Source of the DNA: Saprospiraceae bacterium
GTDB taxonomy: Bacteria > Bacteroidota > Bacteroidia > Chitinophagales > Saprospiraceae
Reading direction: 5' to 3'
Assembly (NCBI GenBank): GCA_025055285.1
Contig: JANWXM010000010.1
Coordinates: 1-64,000, forward strand
Length of the DNA stretch: 64,000 bases
The notes under the pieces: model-generated
What the model saw: only the letters and a program-made list of their open reading frames with translations
The model's database searches: none
What the model was told of the DNA's origin: nothing
Shown here: one piece after another, positions 44,766 through 54,086 of the stretch
Numbering within the stretch: the stretch's first letter is position 1
Layout of the letters: the number at the start of each line of letters is the position of its first letter
Translations under genes and position numbers: made by a program

Positions 44766-47700
44766 CTAATCTTGAAACAATGAGAGAGGCGTCCTTTCGA
44801 CGAGTTGACGATACTCGTTCCACGTCTTACCCAGAATGTTTTCTACGCGTTTTTCTATTTCAGATACCGTTTTTTCTGCTTCTCGAATGGCAATTTGAGC
44901 AGTGGCATTGGGCGCTCCTGGCGAGGCATTAATGTAGGTAATGGCGCGGTTTAATGCACTGTTGACACCGTCAGGACTGCGTTGGATACCTTTTCCCTCC
45001 TTTTGTACGAAGAAGGCTTCTTTAAGCGCCGCGATACTATCGCGCAAAACTTTTCCGCGTTCGAGAATCTCCTTTTTCAGGCTGTCGGGCGCGTTAGTCA
45101 GCGCATTTTCTACGGCTTGAAGCGTCTTTTCCGCCTTTCTGAGGCGTCCGTAAAGCTGATTAGCTCGCTCTACGGTGGAATAAAAGTGGCGCAAAGCTTC
45201 AGCTTTGGCGCGGCGCTGTTCGATAGCGATGTTCAGGCGTGGGTCGTCCTGAACAGTAACGAGCGTGGAATCTACCAAATCGCGCACGCGCACGATGATG
45301 CGATACGTTCCAGGTAGTACACTTGGACCGCCGCCAGGTTCCAGGCGGTCAGCCTCGGGCTCGCGATTGCTAGGTAGGTCTACTCCACGCGTGTCTAAGT
45401 TCCATGTGATGTAGTTAAAACCTGTATCCACTTCTGCTTTCCAACGGCGTAAGGTATCGCCTTGAAGGGATAGGACAAAAACGGTGGCCTTTTCTTTTCT
45501 TTTCTCGCCAGCTTTGCCTCGGTCGCTAGGGCGAATGGAGCTTTCTGTCTGCTGTTCTGTTTTCTTTTGTGTTTCTTCTTCTTTTTCGGGCTTTGCCAAT
45601 ACACTTGGATTTATCCAAACCGGGATGCGCGCATTTGTAGTCTTTGTGGGAGCCTCGTAAGTGGCGTCGGCTGCGAAGCGCGGACCCGAATAGGAGCGCC
45701 ATGCGGCCAAATAAGCCGTTTGAGGCGCTAGTACATGCAGAGGTTTTAAAACGCGCTGCATGCGAGCCATTTCGCGCAGCGGGGCTAGATTATCCAAAAT
45801 CCAGATGCCTCGTCCGAAGGTGCCTAGGATGAGGTCGCCCTCGCGCGGATGTATTTTCATGTCTTGCACAGGCATAGCAGGTAGGCCACCAGATTTGTCT
45901 GGTGTGGGTCGCGGCCAGGCCGTCCAATGCTTTCCGTAGTCTAAGCTGAAATAAAGCCCTTGGTCAGTGCCTAAAAAGAGGAGCTCAGGTACTTGAGGGT
46001 CTTGAACGACGGAAAGGCAGAAGGTTTCTAGGTCATCCTCGTCTACCAACCGCTTCCACTTTCGGCCATAGTCGGTAGTGTGATATAAAAAAGGACGCCA
46101 ATCGTTTTGGCGGTAGTTATTGACGATTACGAAAGCTTCGCCTGGATTATGGGTAGAAGCCTCGATGTGCGGTATCCAGGCATTCTTGGGGCAGTCAGGC
46201 AAACGGTCGGTTAGGTTTTGCCACGTACGACCGCCGTCGCGCGTCAGCTGTAAGTTTCCATCGTCCGTGCCCACCCAGATGACGCCCTTTTCCAAGGGGC
46301 TGGGAGCAATGGCCAACAGGGTGCAGTGGTTTTCTGCATGCGTAACGTCAGGTGTCAGTCCTCCTGATTGGCGTTGATTTTGTTTCGTTGTGTCGTTAGT
46401 AGTCAGGTCTGGCGAGAGAATTTCCCACGTTTGGCCATAATCAGGTGAGTAGTGAAGAAACTGACTGCCATAATAGATGCCGCCGTCGCGGAAGGGATCT
46501 TGGGCAATAGGCGCATTCCAATGAAAGCGCAACGGGATACCCTCTGGGTGCAACGGTTTGATGTATTGCGTATGCCCTGTCTTTCGGTCGACGTAGTGCA
46601 GTTCTCCGCCTTGCGACATGGCGAAAAGGTAGCGATTATCGTCGCGTCGAGGCACAACGTCAAAGCCGTCGCCGAAGAGCACCTCCTGCCAATCGAAATT
46701 TCGAATGCCGCCGCTACGCCACACTGCTGATGGGCCAACCCAGGAGCCGTTATCTTGCAGACCACCGTAAACGTTGTAAGGTATGTCGTTGTCTACATTG
46801 ATGTGGTAGAATTGACCAACAGGAATATTTTCTGCATAGCGCCACGTGCGTCCACCATCGTAGGTGATGTTTAGACCGCCGTCGTTGCCATTGATGATGT
46901 AATCTGGGTTTTCAGGATGTATCCAAAAGGCGTGGTGGTCTACGTGAATTTTCCAGCCGATCCAGGTTTCAAAGGTCTTTCCGCCGTCTTCGCTGCGATT
47001 CAGATAAGTGTGTAAACTGTAGATGCGGTTTTCGTTTTTGGGGTCTACGTATATTTCGGAGTAGTAAAACGGTCTTCCGCCGACGTTTTCAGAGGTAGTC
47101 TTGCGCCAGGTTCGGCCGCCATCGTCGCTGCGATACAGGGCGTTTTCCTCGGCTTCGATGAGGGCATACACGACGTTGGGTTTGCTGCGAGCAATGGCAA
47201 TGCCGATGCGACCCAGTTCGCCCTTGGGCAGGCCGTCGCGTTCTGTGCGCTTTTCCCAGGTTTCGCCGCCATCGTAAGAGACGTAGAGTCCAGAGCCTGG
47301 GCCACCCGATTTAAAATACCATGGCCAGCGTTGATATTCCCACATGGCGGCAAATAGTTTGTTCGGATTGCTTGGGTCGGCTACCAATTCCGCACAGCCA
47401 GTCAAATTGTTGACAAACAAGACGCGGCGCCAAGTACGGCCGCCGTCAGTGCTCTTGTATACGCCGCGCTCCTCCGTTGGGCCGTATGACGAGCCAAGTG
47501 CTGCCACCCATACGACGTCGGGGTTATCGCGATGCAACAGCACGCGGTGTATAGCGCGCGTTTTTTCCAAGCCCATGTGCTGCCAGGTGCGGCCGCCATC
47601 TATAGATTTGAAGATGCCGACGCCGAAGTTTTGCGAATTTCGCGGATTGCCTTCGCCTGTGCCCACCCAGATGAGGTCGGGATTTTGAGGGTGAATAGCA

Positions 47701-47999
47701 ATAGCTCCGACACTTTGCGTTGGAGCGGCATCGAAGATGGGCTCCCAGTTCGTTCCGCCGCTTCGACTGCGCCAGACGCCACCCGAGGCTGCCCCCGCAT
47801 AAATGACGTGTGGATTTTTCGGGTCACAAGCTATTGCGGTAATTCGGCCCGACATCGTGCCAGGCCCAATATTGCGCCACGACAAAGCGCGTAAGTGTTC
47901 TGCCGTCTGTGCATAGAGCGTATTCGCAAAAAGTCCAAAAAGGACAACCAAAATAAAGGCCAAGCTTCTCTTGCCCAAACGGATAGTAGATTTGAGCAT
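44766..47999 (-). CDS. Secreted Asp-box (BNR) beta-propeller protein
   Basis: 1077 residues with a signal peptide (about 1-31, ending LYAQ). Residues 35-770 hold a sortilin/VPS10-like double propeller with about ten Asp-box motifs of the form S-x-D-G-G-x-T-W (SIDGGRTW, STDGGRTW, SYDGGETW, SDDGGRTW, TRDGGRTW, TTDYGRKW and others). Charged linkers precede a FlgD-like Ig domain (about 855-960; AEVDTGFNYITWNLDTRGV) and a helical tail (about 965-1077). No T9SS sorting domain is recognisable, so it probably stays in the periplasm or outer membrane. Bacteroidota proteins of this plan are annotated as glycosyl hydrolases or sortilin-like, without established activity. It begins 54 bases downstream of the DUF1573 gene. 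Confidence 0.85.
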   Translation of the reverse strand: MLKSTIRLGKRSLAFILVVLFGLFANTLYAQTAEHLRALSWRNIGPGTMSGRITAIACDPKNPHVIYAGAASGGVWRSRSGGTNWEPIFDAAPTQSVGAIAIHPQNPDLIWVGTGEGNPRNSQNFGVGIFKSIDGGRTWQHMGLEKTRAIHRVLLHRDNPDVVWVAALGSSYGPTEERGVYKSTDGGRTWRRVLFVNNLTGCAELVADPSNPNKLFAAMWEYQRWPWYFKSGGPGSGLYVSYDGGETWEKRTERDGLPKGELGRIGIAIARSKPNVVYALIEAEENALYRSDDGGRTWRKTTSENVGGRPFYYSEIYVDPKNENRIYSLHTYLNRSEDGGKTFETWIGWKIHVDHHAFWIHPENPDYIINGNDGGLNITYDGGRTWRYAENIPVGQFYHINVDNDIPYNVYGGLQDNGSWVGPSAVWRSGGIRNFDWQEVLFGDGFDVVPRRDDNRYLFAMSQGGELHYVDRKTGHTQYIKPLHPEGIPLRFHWNAPIAQDPFRDGGIYYGSQFLHYSPDYGQTWEILSPDLTTNDTTKQNQRQSGGLTPDVTHAENHCTLLAIAPSPLEKGVIWVGTDDGNLQLTRDGGRTWQNLTDRLPDCPKNAWIPHIEASTHNPGEAFVIVNNYRQNDWRPFLYHTTDYGRKWKRLVDEDDLETFCLSVVQDPQVPELLFLGTDQGLYFSLDYGKHWTAWPRPTPDKSGGLPAMPVQDMKIHPREGDLILGTFGRGIWILDNLAPLREMARMQRVLKPLHVLAPQTAYLAAWRSYSGPRFAADATYEAPTKTTNARIPVWINPSVLAKPEKEEETQKKTEQQTESSIRPSDRGKAGEKRKEKATVFVLSLQGDTLRRWKAEVDTGFNYITWNLDTRGVDLPSNREPEADRLEPGGGPSVLPGTYRIIVRVRDLVDSTLVTVQDDPRLNIAIEQRRAKAEALRHFYSTVERANQLYGRLRKAEKTLQAVENALTNAPDSLKKEILERGKVLRDSIAALKEAFFVQKEGKGIQRSPDGVNSALNRAITYINASPGAPNATAQIAIREAEKTVSEIEKRVENILGKTWNEYRQLVERTPLSLFQD

Positions 48000-48053
48000 A
48001 ATACGTTAGTCTGTATTTTTATGGCAAACTTCGTGGTAAATGGTGCAGCAAAC

Positions 48054-48554
48054 CTACGGTGCTATTTCGAACCGATACTCCACGACTTCGATGCGAGGCA
48101 AGCCGTTGGGATGAGTATTTTTGAAGACAACTGTTATGCGAATGGTCTCTCCTTTTTCCTTTTCTGCGCTGTCAAAGGTAACGTCTAGTCGGCCTTTTTG
48201 ACCCGGCTCAATAGGGCGCCGCGGATAATCTACTCGAGTGCATTCGCAGGCATCTACGAGGTCAATTTGGACATTTTCCGTTGAGGTATTGGTGAACTCA
48301 AAGAACATAGTGCGCTTCTCGCCGCGTTTGACGGAGCCCAGGTCGAGGTATTTCTTATCCCAAACAACAAAAGCAGTAGACTGTGCCTTGGGCAAAGCCT
48401 CTACAGGCGGTGTCGAGGACGGAGCAGTGGTTTCGGCAACTTTTGTTGAGGTAGGAGTTGAGAGTGGGTTCGCATTAGGAAGGGCTTTCTTAGTCGACTG
48501 ACAGCCGACTACGCTGAGCGCACAGGCAAGGAATAAGGCGAACAGGCGAAGCAT
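48054..48554 (-). CDS. DUF1573 lipoprotein
   Basis: 166 residues with a lipobox signal peptide (LSVVGC, Cys18). A low-complexity Thr/Ser/Pro linker (about 20-58) leads to a single DUF1573 Ig-like domain: KKYLDLGSVKRGEKRTMFFEFTN, ACECTRVDYPRRPIEPGQKG, and RITVVFKNTHPNG. The paired Cys in ACEC is typical of the family. The family is common in Bacteroidota envelopes and has no established function. It sits just downstream of the HscA-like gene (20 bases) in the same direction, so the two may be cotranscribed. Confidence 0.85.
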   Translation of the reverse strand: MLRLFALFLACALSVVGCQSTKKALPNANPLSTPTSTKVAETTAPSSTPPVEALPKAQSTAFVVWDKKYLDLGSVKRGEKRTMFFEFTNTSTENVQIDLVDACECTRVDYPRRPIEPGQKGRLDVTFDSAEKEKGETIRITVVFKNTHPNGLPRIEVVEYRFEIAP

Positions 48555-48574
48555 AGATTCACTGAAAGATTTGT

Positions 48575-50434
48575 TTAGGAAATTTTTTTCCCGCGCATAG
48601 CTTCCTGAATTACAGCGTCCATGGCGCGATGGGCCAATGGCGTAGTGTAGTCATTGAGTGCCTGTATGGCGGTTTGGATGCAGTCTTTATCCTCACCTTT
48701 GGCAGCTTCTTGAAGGCTGGTCAAAAGAGAACGAATAGTGGACTTTTCTATCTCAGAGAGTGAAAGGTCGTTTTGCTGTAAGAACTTTTCGCCCGCTAAC
48801 AGGAGTGTTTGTGCTTCATTGCGAGCTTCTTGCAAGGCGCGCACCTGCATGTCTTCAGCAGCGTGAGTAATGCTATCCATGAGCATTCTGGCCATCTCTT
48901 CTTCAGTAAGACCGTATGCAGGCCGAATCTCAATTTGCTGCTCGATACCAGAACGCAACTCTCTGGCCCGGACAGTAAGGATGCCGTCGGCATTAATAAG
49001 AAAAACGACTTCAATTTTGGGCAATCCAGCCGGCATAGGAGGAATGCCGGAAAGGATGAATTCACCTAGTTTTCGATTGTGCTGAACGAGGTCGCGCTCG
49101 CCTTGGTATACAGCGATTTTAAGATTTTTCTGTCCATCAACGCTGGTGGTGTACTGACGGGATGCGCGGATGGGTATTTTCGAGTTGCGAGGGATGATGA
49201 CATCCATGAGACCACCTAGGGTTTCGATACCGAGTGAGAGGGGTGTGACGTCGAGGAGCAGCAGGTCGCGCTGATTGCCCGCTAGGATGTCGGCCTGAAC
49301 GGCGGCGCCTAGGGCAACCACTTCATCAGGGTCGAGGCTGTCAAAAGGCGTTCTGCCAAAAAATTCCGCCACACGGCGTTTAATGATAGGCACGCGCGTG
49401 CTGCCGCCAACGAGCACGACCTTTTCAATGTCGGCGGGTTGCAGGCGGGCATCGCGCAAGGCACTGGCGCAGCACTCGAGCGTGCGTTGAATGAGCGGTT
49501 CGATCTGCTGCTCAAATTCCTCGCGTTGAACGCGCACAGTCTTCCCTAACACTTCGGTATCAACGACTTCGCTTGAGGATAAGGCCTTCTTGACGCGTTC
49601 AGCCTGCAAGCGTATAGCCTGACCAATGGCCTTATCGCTCAAGACTACATCGGCTGTAAAACCTGCTTTCTGAAGCAGGAGCTGAGCCAGCAGGCGGTCG
49701 AAATCGTCGCCGCCCAGGAACGTATCGCCATGAGTTGACAGCACTTCGAAGATGCCTTGGTGAATTTTCAAGATAGAGATATCGAAAGTACCTCCACCTA
49801 AGTCATAAACGGCAATGGTTTCGCTGTGGGTAGGATCGAGACCAATGCCATAAGCCAGCGCGGCAGCTGTGGGCTCATTGACGATGCGGAGCACATCTAG
49901 ACCTGCCAAACGACCAGCATCGCGGGTAGCCTGTCGCTGGTTATCGTTAAAATAAGCGGGCACCGTAATGACGGCCTTAGTTATGGCGCGGCCCAACTCG
50001 CGCTCGGCGCGTTGCTTCAAAGCGCGCAAGATTTCTGCACTCAGTTCAATCGGTGTAAAAAACCGGTCACGAACGCGAATTTTTACTAAAGACTCGGTGT
50101 TATCATCAAGAATTTGATAGCCAAAAAAGTCCTGTATGTCAGCGACGTCTCGATAAGATTTGCCCATGAGACGCTTCACCGAATAAATCGTATTCGCGGG
50201 GTCGGAAACGAGTTTTTCCCGGGCAGCATCGCCCACTAGCATTTGCCCATCAGGAGTAAAATGAACTATAGAAGGCACTAAGGCATGCTTACCCGCTGCA
50301 TCGCGAATGCAGTAAGGTTTTCCATCTTTGATGTAGGCCACTAGGCTGTTCGTAGTACCTAAATCAATACCAACAATGACATCATCGCTGCGGGCGAGTG
50401 TGCCCTCGCGCATGTTGATGGGTATAAGCGGCAT
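48575..50434 (-). CDS. hscA: HscA-like Hsp70 chaperone
   Basis: 619 residues with an Hsp70 fold. The nucleotide-binding domain shows VIVGIDLGTTNSLVAYI, LRIVNEPTAAALAYG and VYDLGGGTFDISIL; the substrate-binding domain starts at LLLLDVTPLSLGIETLGG. The shorter lid and absence of a DnaK-like Glu-rich tail suggest the HscA branch that helps pass Fe-S clusters from IscU, in the cytoplasm. However, no iscU, hscB or fdx gene lies nearby. The chosen ATG is the first of the family homology. It is divergent from the queuosine transporter gene. A general DnaK-like role is the alternative. Confidence 0.85.
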   Translation of the reverse strand: MPLIPINMREGTLARSDDVIVGIDLGTTNSLVAYIKDGKPYCIRDAAGKHALVPSIVHFTPDGQMLVGDAAREKLVSDPANTIYSVKRLMGKSYRDVADIQDFFGYQILDDNTESLVKIRVRDRFFTPIELSAEILRALKQRAERELGRAITKAVITVPAYFNDNQRQATRDAGRLAGLDVLRIVNEPTAAALAYGIGLDPTHSETIAVYDLGGGTFDISILKIHQGIFEVLSTHGDTFLGGDDFDRLLAQLLLQKAGFTADVVLSDKAIGQAIRLQAERVKKALSSSEVVDTEVLGKTVRVQREEFEQQIEPLIQRTLECCASALRDARLQPADIEKVVLVGGSTRVPIIKRRVAEFFGRTPFDSLDPDEVVALGAAVQADILAGNQRDLLLLDVTPLSLGIETLGGLMDVIIPRNSKIPIRASRQYTTSVDGQKNLKIAVYQGERDLVQHNRKLGEFILSGIPPMPAGLPKIEVVFLINADGILTVRARELRSGIEQQIEIRPAYGLTEEEMARMLMDSITHAAEDMQVRALQEARNEAQTLLLAGEKFLQQNDLSLSEIEKSTIRSLLTSLQEAAKGEDKDCIQTAIQALNDYTTPLAHRAMDAVIQEAMRGKKIS

Positions 50435-50552
50435 GTTGAAAAGGAGCTAAGCAAAAAGGCATTAAAATTTGGTAAACGAAACAACGAAACGCATTTTTTG
50501 GTTTGAGCGGATATTTTTCACATTTGCAGGCAAACATTTTTCACCTATCCAC

Positions 50553-51359
50553 ATGCGCGAATTTTTTTCGACAAAAGCCAATCGGCTCTGGATGGTGTTA
50601 TCGGGTTTTTTCATCGCTAATGCCTTGATAGCCGAGTTCATGGGCGTGAAATTGTTTTCCCTTGAACGCACGCTGGGTCTTGAAGAGGTGCGCTGGTACA
50701 TTTTCGGCCGAGGGCCGCTATCGTTTACCCTGACAGCGGGCGTGCTGCTTTGGCCTGTGGTTTTTGTTATGACGGATATCATCAACGAATACTACGGCCG
50801 GCGAGGCATCCGCCAGTTGTCCTATTTAACTGCAGGGCTCATCGCATATGGCTTTTTAATGTTGTTTTTAGCAATCGAATTAACTCCAGCTGAGTTTTGG
50901 CGAACGGCACATATCAAGCCCGACTGGTCGCCCGAAAAGCAGGCAGCCGTGCGGGCCCAAGTGGCCGATTATAACACAGCGTACTCGCTTGTCTTCGGAC
51001 AAAGCTTGTGGATAATTGTCGGCTCCTTGGTCGCTTTTCTCATCGCGCAAATCATAGACGTAACAATCTTTCACCGCATTAAAGCCATTACGGGTGAAAA
51101 GAAAATTTGGCTCCGCGCTACGGGCAGCACATTAGTCTCCCAATTTGTCGACAGCTTTGTCGTCGTGTTTATAGCACTCTACATTGGCCAGCAAATTAAT
51201 TTCTTGCAAGTGCTCGCTGTTTCCCTTCTAAATTATTTTTATAAAGGTGCCATGGCCATTATACTTACGCCAGTTATTTACGGCGCACATTGGGCCATTG
51301 ACTGGTATTTAGGTGAATCTCTAGCGATGGAAATGAAGGCGGCAGCGCAGCAAGCGTAG
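50553..51359 (+). CDS. yhhQ: Queuosine precursor transporter (YhhQ/VUT family)
   Basis: 268 residues from ATG 50553, where the conserved region begins; a longer frame opens at 50469. About six transmembrane helices are visible. Hallmarks: FIANALIAEFMGVKLFSL, WPVVFVMTDIINEYYGRRG, FLIAQIIDVTIFHRIK, GSTLVSQFVDSFVVVFIALY and YKGAMAIILTPVIYG. The family imports queuine or preQ precursors for tRNA wobble-base modification. It is divergent from the HscA gene with 118 bases between the two ATGs, so the promoters share this short region. Confidence 0.92.
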   Translation: MREFFSTKANRLWMVLSGFFIANALIAEFMGVKLFSLERTLGLEEVRWYIFGRGPLSFTLTAGVLLWPVVFVMTDIINEYYGRRGIRQLSYLTAGLIAYGFLMLFLAIELTPAEFWRTAHIKPDWSPEKQAAVRAQVADYNTAYSLVFGQSLWIIVGSLVAFLIAQIIDVTIFHRIKAITGEKKIWLRATGSTLVSQFVDSFVVVFIALYIGQQINFLQVLAVSLLNYFYKGAMAIILTPVIYGAHWAIDWYLGESLAMEMKAAAQQA

Positions 51360-51618
51360 CTTTGCATTCCATCCTGCCAAATGCGACTGAATGAAGTAGA
51401 ATTAAAAGCAGCTTTCTTGACTTGCAGCATCCATTTTGGGCTCGGCGAGGCGTCAAATGCGTTGAAACGCCGCCGCATCTGCTCCTCCCTGGCTGATGAA
51501 GTGGCACGAGGCACTTCGTTGTGTGATTGAAGCTCTTGCGAAAGCTCAGCATTCCTCTTGAATCCTTTGGAAAACCTTTCCTTTGCGTAGTTTTCCTACA
51601 TTATACACTGTCTCTGCT

Positions 51619-53796
51619 ATGCGTTCAAAAGGGCTCTACATCGGTTGTGCGACGGTTTTCTATTTGCTAACGCTTCTCTCCTGTAACCTAAATTCTGCTA
51701 AACGCATGCTGAAACCGCTTTCACCTTCCGTTTTTCAACCCGAGAAATATACGCCGCCTCGACCGGCCAAACGGCCAAAACAACTCGTATCGGCTCACGG
51801 CGATGTCCGCATAGATGAATATTACTGGCTCAATGAGCGCGAGAACCCCGAGGTGCGAGCCTATCTGGAAGCTGAAAACCGCTATGCCGACTTGGTGCTT
51901 GCTCCAGTGGCTGCACTACGGGAACGCCTCTTCGAGGAAATGAAGGCACGTATTAAGGAAGACGACAACACAGTGCCCTATTTCAAAAATGGCTATTGGT
52001 ATTACACGCGCTTCGAGGTTGGTAAAGAGTACCCTATTTATTGCCGAAAAAAAGAGACGCTAGAAGCGCCAGAGGAAGTCATGATAGACGTTAATGCACT
52101 GGCAGCGGGCAAACCGTATTGTTTGGTAGCTTACCTCAACGTCAGCCCAAACAATCGCTTCCTTTTCTATGCTGTAGACTACACTGGGCGTAATCTCTTT
52201 GAAGGACACATTCTCGACCTGACTGCTGGACGCCTCCTCTCTGATGGCTTTAGCGGCCAAATCGCCGGCCCGACCGCCTGGTCGAATGACAGCCAATATC
52301 TTTTTTACGAAACAAAAGACCCCGTCACGCTGCGCCCTGATAAAATTCGCCGCCATCGTCTCGGCACAGAGGGTACACAGGATCCCGTAGTGCTCGAAGA
52401 ACCTGACGAAACGCTATTCCTCACCTTGAGCAAATCGAAATCGGGTCAGTACATTTTCGTCAATCACGGATATACCAACAATTTAGAAACCCACTACTTG
52501 AATGCTGATGAACCCTTGGGAGAGTTCCGCCTTATCCGGCCCAAACAAAAGGACTTCTTCTACGAAGTGGAGCACCACGGAGCCCACTTTCTCATTCGAA
52601 CCAACTGGGAGGCGCGCAATTTCCGCCTAATGCAGGCTCCTGTAGACAACCCTAGCTCGGAAAACTGGACAGAAGTAATCGCCCATCGGCCCGATGTTCT
52701 TCTCGACGGCATGGAAGTGTTTCGCCGCTACGTTGTCCTCATTGAGCGCAAAGGCGGCCTAAGGCAAATGCGCGTCATCCGCTGGAGTGATCGCAAGGAG
52801 TATTACATAGACTTTGGCGAACCAACTTACGCTGTTAGCCCAGACGCCAACCCGGAGTACGATAGCCGAATGCTGCGGTATCGCTTCAGTTCGCTCAAAA
52901 CACCCAATTCCATTTTTGATTACGACTTGGAGACGCGCCAAAAGACGCTCAGAAAGACTGATCCCGTTCTAGGAGGCTTTAACACCAATCACTACGAGAC
53001 GGAGTTTATCCGAGCTAAAGTGCGCGACGGCAAAGAAGTGCCCATTTCTTTAGTCTATCGGAAAGGGACACCTCGCGATGGCAGCGCGCCTTGTCTATTG
53101 GTGGGTTACGGCGCTTACGGCTTTGCCTACGACCCTGCCTTTAATCGGGACGTCATTAGCCTGCTCGATCGCGGTTTTGTATACGCCATTGCCCACGTTC
53201 GCGGCGGCATCGAATTGGGCTACGGCTGGTACGACGATGGTAAGATGTTGCGCAAAATGAATACGTTCTACGATTTCATTGACTGTGCAGCCCATCTATG
53301 TGCCCAAAGGTATACCAGTGCTGACCGCCTGTTTGCCGCTGGGCGTTCGGCAGGCGGGTTGCTCATGGGTGCCGTAGCCAATTTGGCGCCTCAGCAGTTC
53401 CGCGGCATTATTGCAGGAGTTCCGTTCGTAGACGTAATCACCACCATGAGCGACCCTTCCATTCCGCTCACCACTGGCGAATACACAGAGTGGGGCAACC
53501 CAGCTGTGCGCGAAGAGTACGAATACATGAAGAAGTACTCGCCCTACGACAACGTCAAAGCCCAGGACTATCCGCATCTGCTTGTGTTGACTTCTTTTGC
53601 CGACTCTCAAGTGCAGTACTTCGAACCAGCCAAGTGGGTTGCTCGCTTGCGCGACCTAAAGACAGATAAAAACACCCTGTTGCTTAAGACTAATATGACC
53701 GGCTCACATGGAGGGGCCTCTGGACGCTTCGAGCGCTTGCGCGAGCGCGCCTTGGAATATGCCTGGATACTTGGTATTTTGGGCATGACGGAATGA
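51619..53796 (+). CDS. Prolyl oligopeptidase family (S9A) serine peptidase, lipoprotein
   Basis: 725 residues from ATG 51619 (a further ATG at 51583 only adds non-signal residues). A lipobox-type signal (MRSKGLYIGCATVFYLLTL, then LSC) suggests anchoring in the membrane, so action is likely in the periplasm. The N-terminal propeller region starts at HGDVRIDEYYWLNERENPEV; the C-terminal hydrolase domain contains the triad: Ser577 in AAGRSAGGLLM, Asp662 in FADSQVQYFEPAKW and His697 in TGSHGGASGRF. These match oligopeptidase B-type (protease II) enzymes, which cut short peptides after basic residues, though this copy's specificity is unknown. Confidence 0.92.
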   Translation: MRSKGLYIGCATVFYLLTLLSCNLNSAKRMLKPLSPSVFQPEKYTPPRPAKRPKQLVSAHGDVRIDEYYWLNERENPEVRAYLEAENRYADLVLAPVAALRERLFEEMKARIKEDDNTVPYFKNGYWYYTRFEVGKEYPIYCRKKETLEAPEEVMIDVNALAAGKPYCLVAYLNVSPNNRFLFYAVDYTGRNLFEGHILDLTAGRLLSDGFSGQIAGPTAWSNDSQYLFYETKDPVTLRPDKIRRHRLGTEGTQDPVVLEEPDETLFLTLSKSKSGQYIFVNHGYTNNLETHYLNADEPLGEFRLIRPKQKDFFYEVEHHGAHFLIRTNWEARNFRLMQAPVDNPSSENWTEVIAHRPDVLLDGMEVFRRYVVLIERKGGLRQMRVIRWSDRKEYYIDFGEPTYAVSPDANPEYDSRMLRYRFSSLKTPNSIFDYDLETRQKTLRKTDPVLGGFNTNHYETEFIRAKVRDGKEVPISLVYRKGTPRDGSAPCLLVGYGAYGFAYDPAFNRDVISLLDRGFVYAIAHVRGGIELGYGWYDDGKMLRKMNTFYDFIDCAAHLCAQRYTSADRLFAAGRSAGGLLMGAVANLAPQQFRGIIAGVPFVDVITTMSDPSIPLTTGEYTEWGNPAVREEYEYMKKYSPYDNVKAQDYPHLLVLTSFADSQVQYFEPAKWVARLRDLKTDKNTLLLKTNMTGSHGGASGRFERLRERALEYAWILGILGMTE

Positions 53797-53811
53797 CGCC
53801 AAATCCCGAGC

Positions 53812-53834
53812 GCTCCTTGCAAAGTGCAAGGAGC
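53812..53834 (+). terminator. Hairpin after the S9A peptidase gene
   Basis: A 9-bp perfect stem (53812-53820 with 53826-53834, gctccttgc/gcaaggagc) with a 5-base loop lies 15 bases after the stop. No T-run follows, so it may be a terminator of weak type or an mRNA-end hairpin. Confidence 0.45.
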
Positions 53835-54086
53835 CTTCGCACAGGTCGGTAATGAGAGAATCTCGGTTCCCATCGGATAAATCGGGCGGTTACGAGATGC
53901 TCGATGTGTTTTCAGGCTGGCCTTTTGCTCTATGCGCTTCCTGCGGTTAAAAAATTAAAACCGCAAAGAATGCGGAGTAGACGACCTGAGGCAGTGGAAT
54001 GCGCTGTCTTCCGTGCAGAACTTCAGCGCATGCGCATCTACTGTCCTATAAACCTCTGGTTTACCGGAGGGTAGGGCGCGTTTTCG

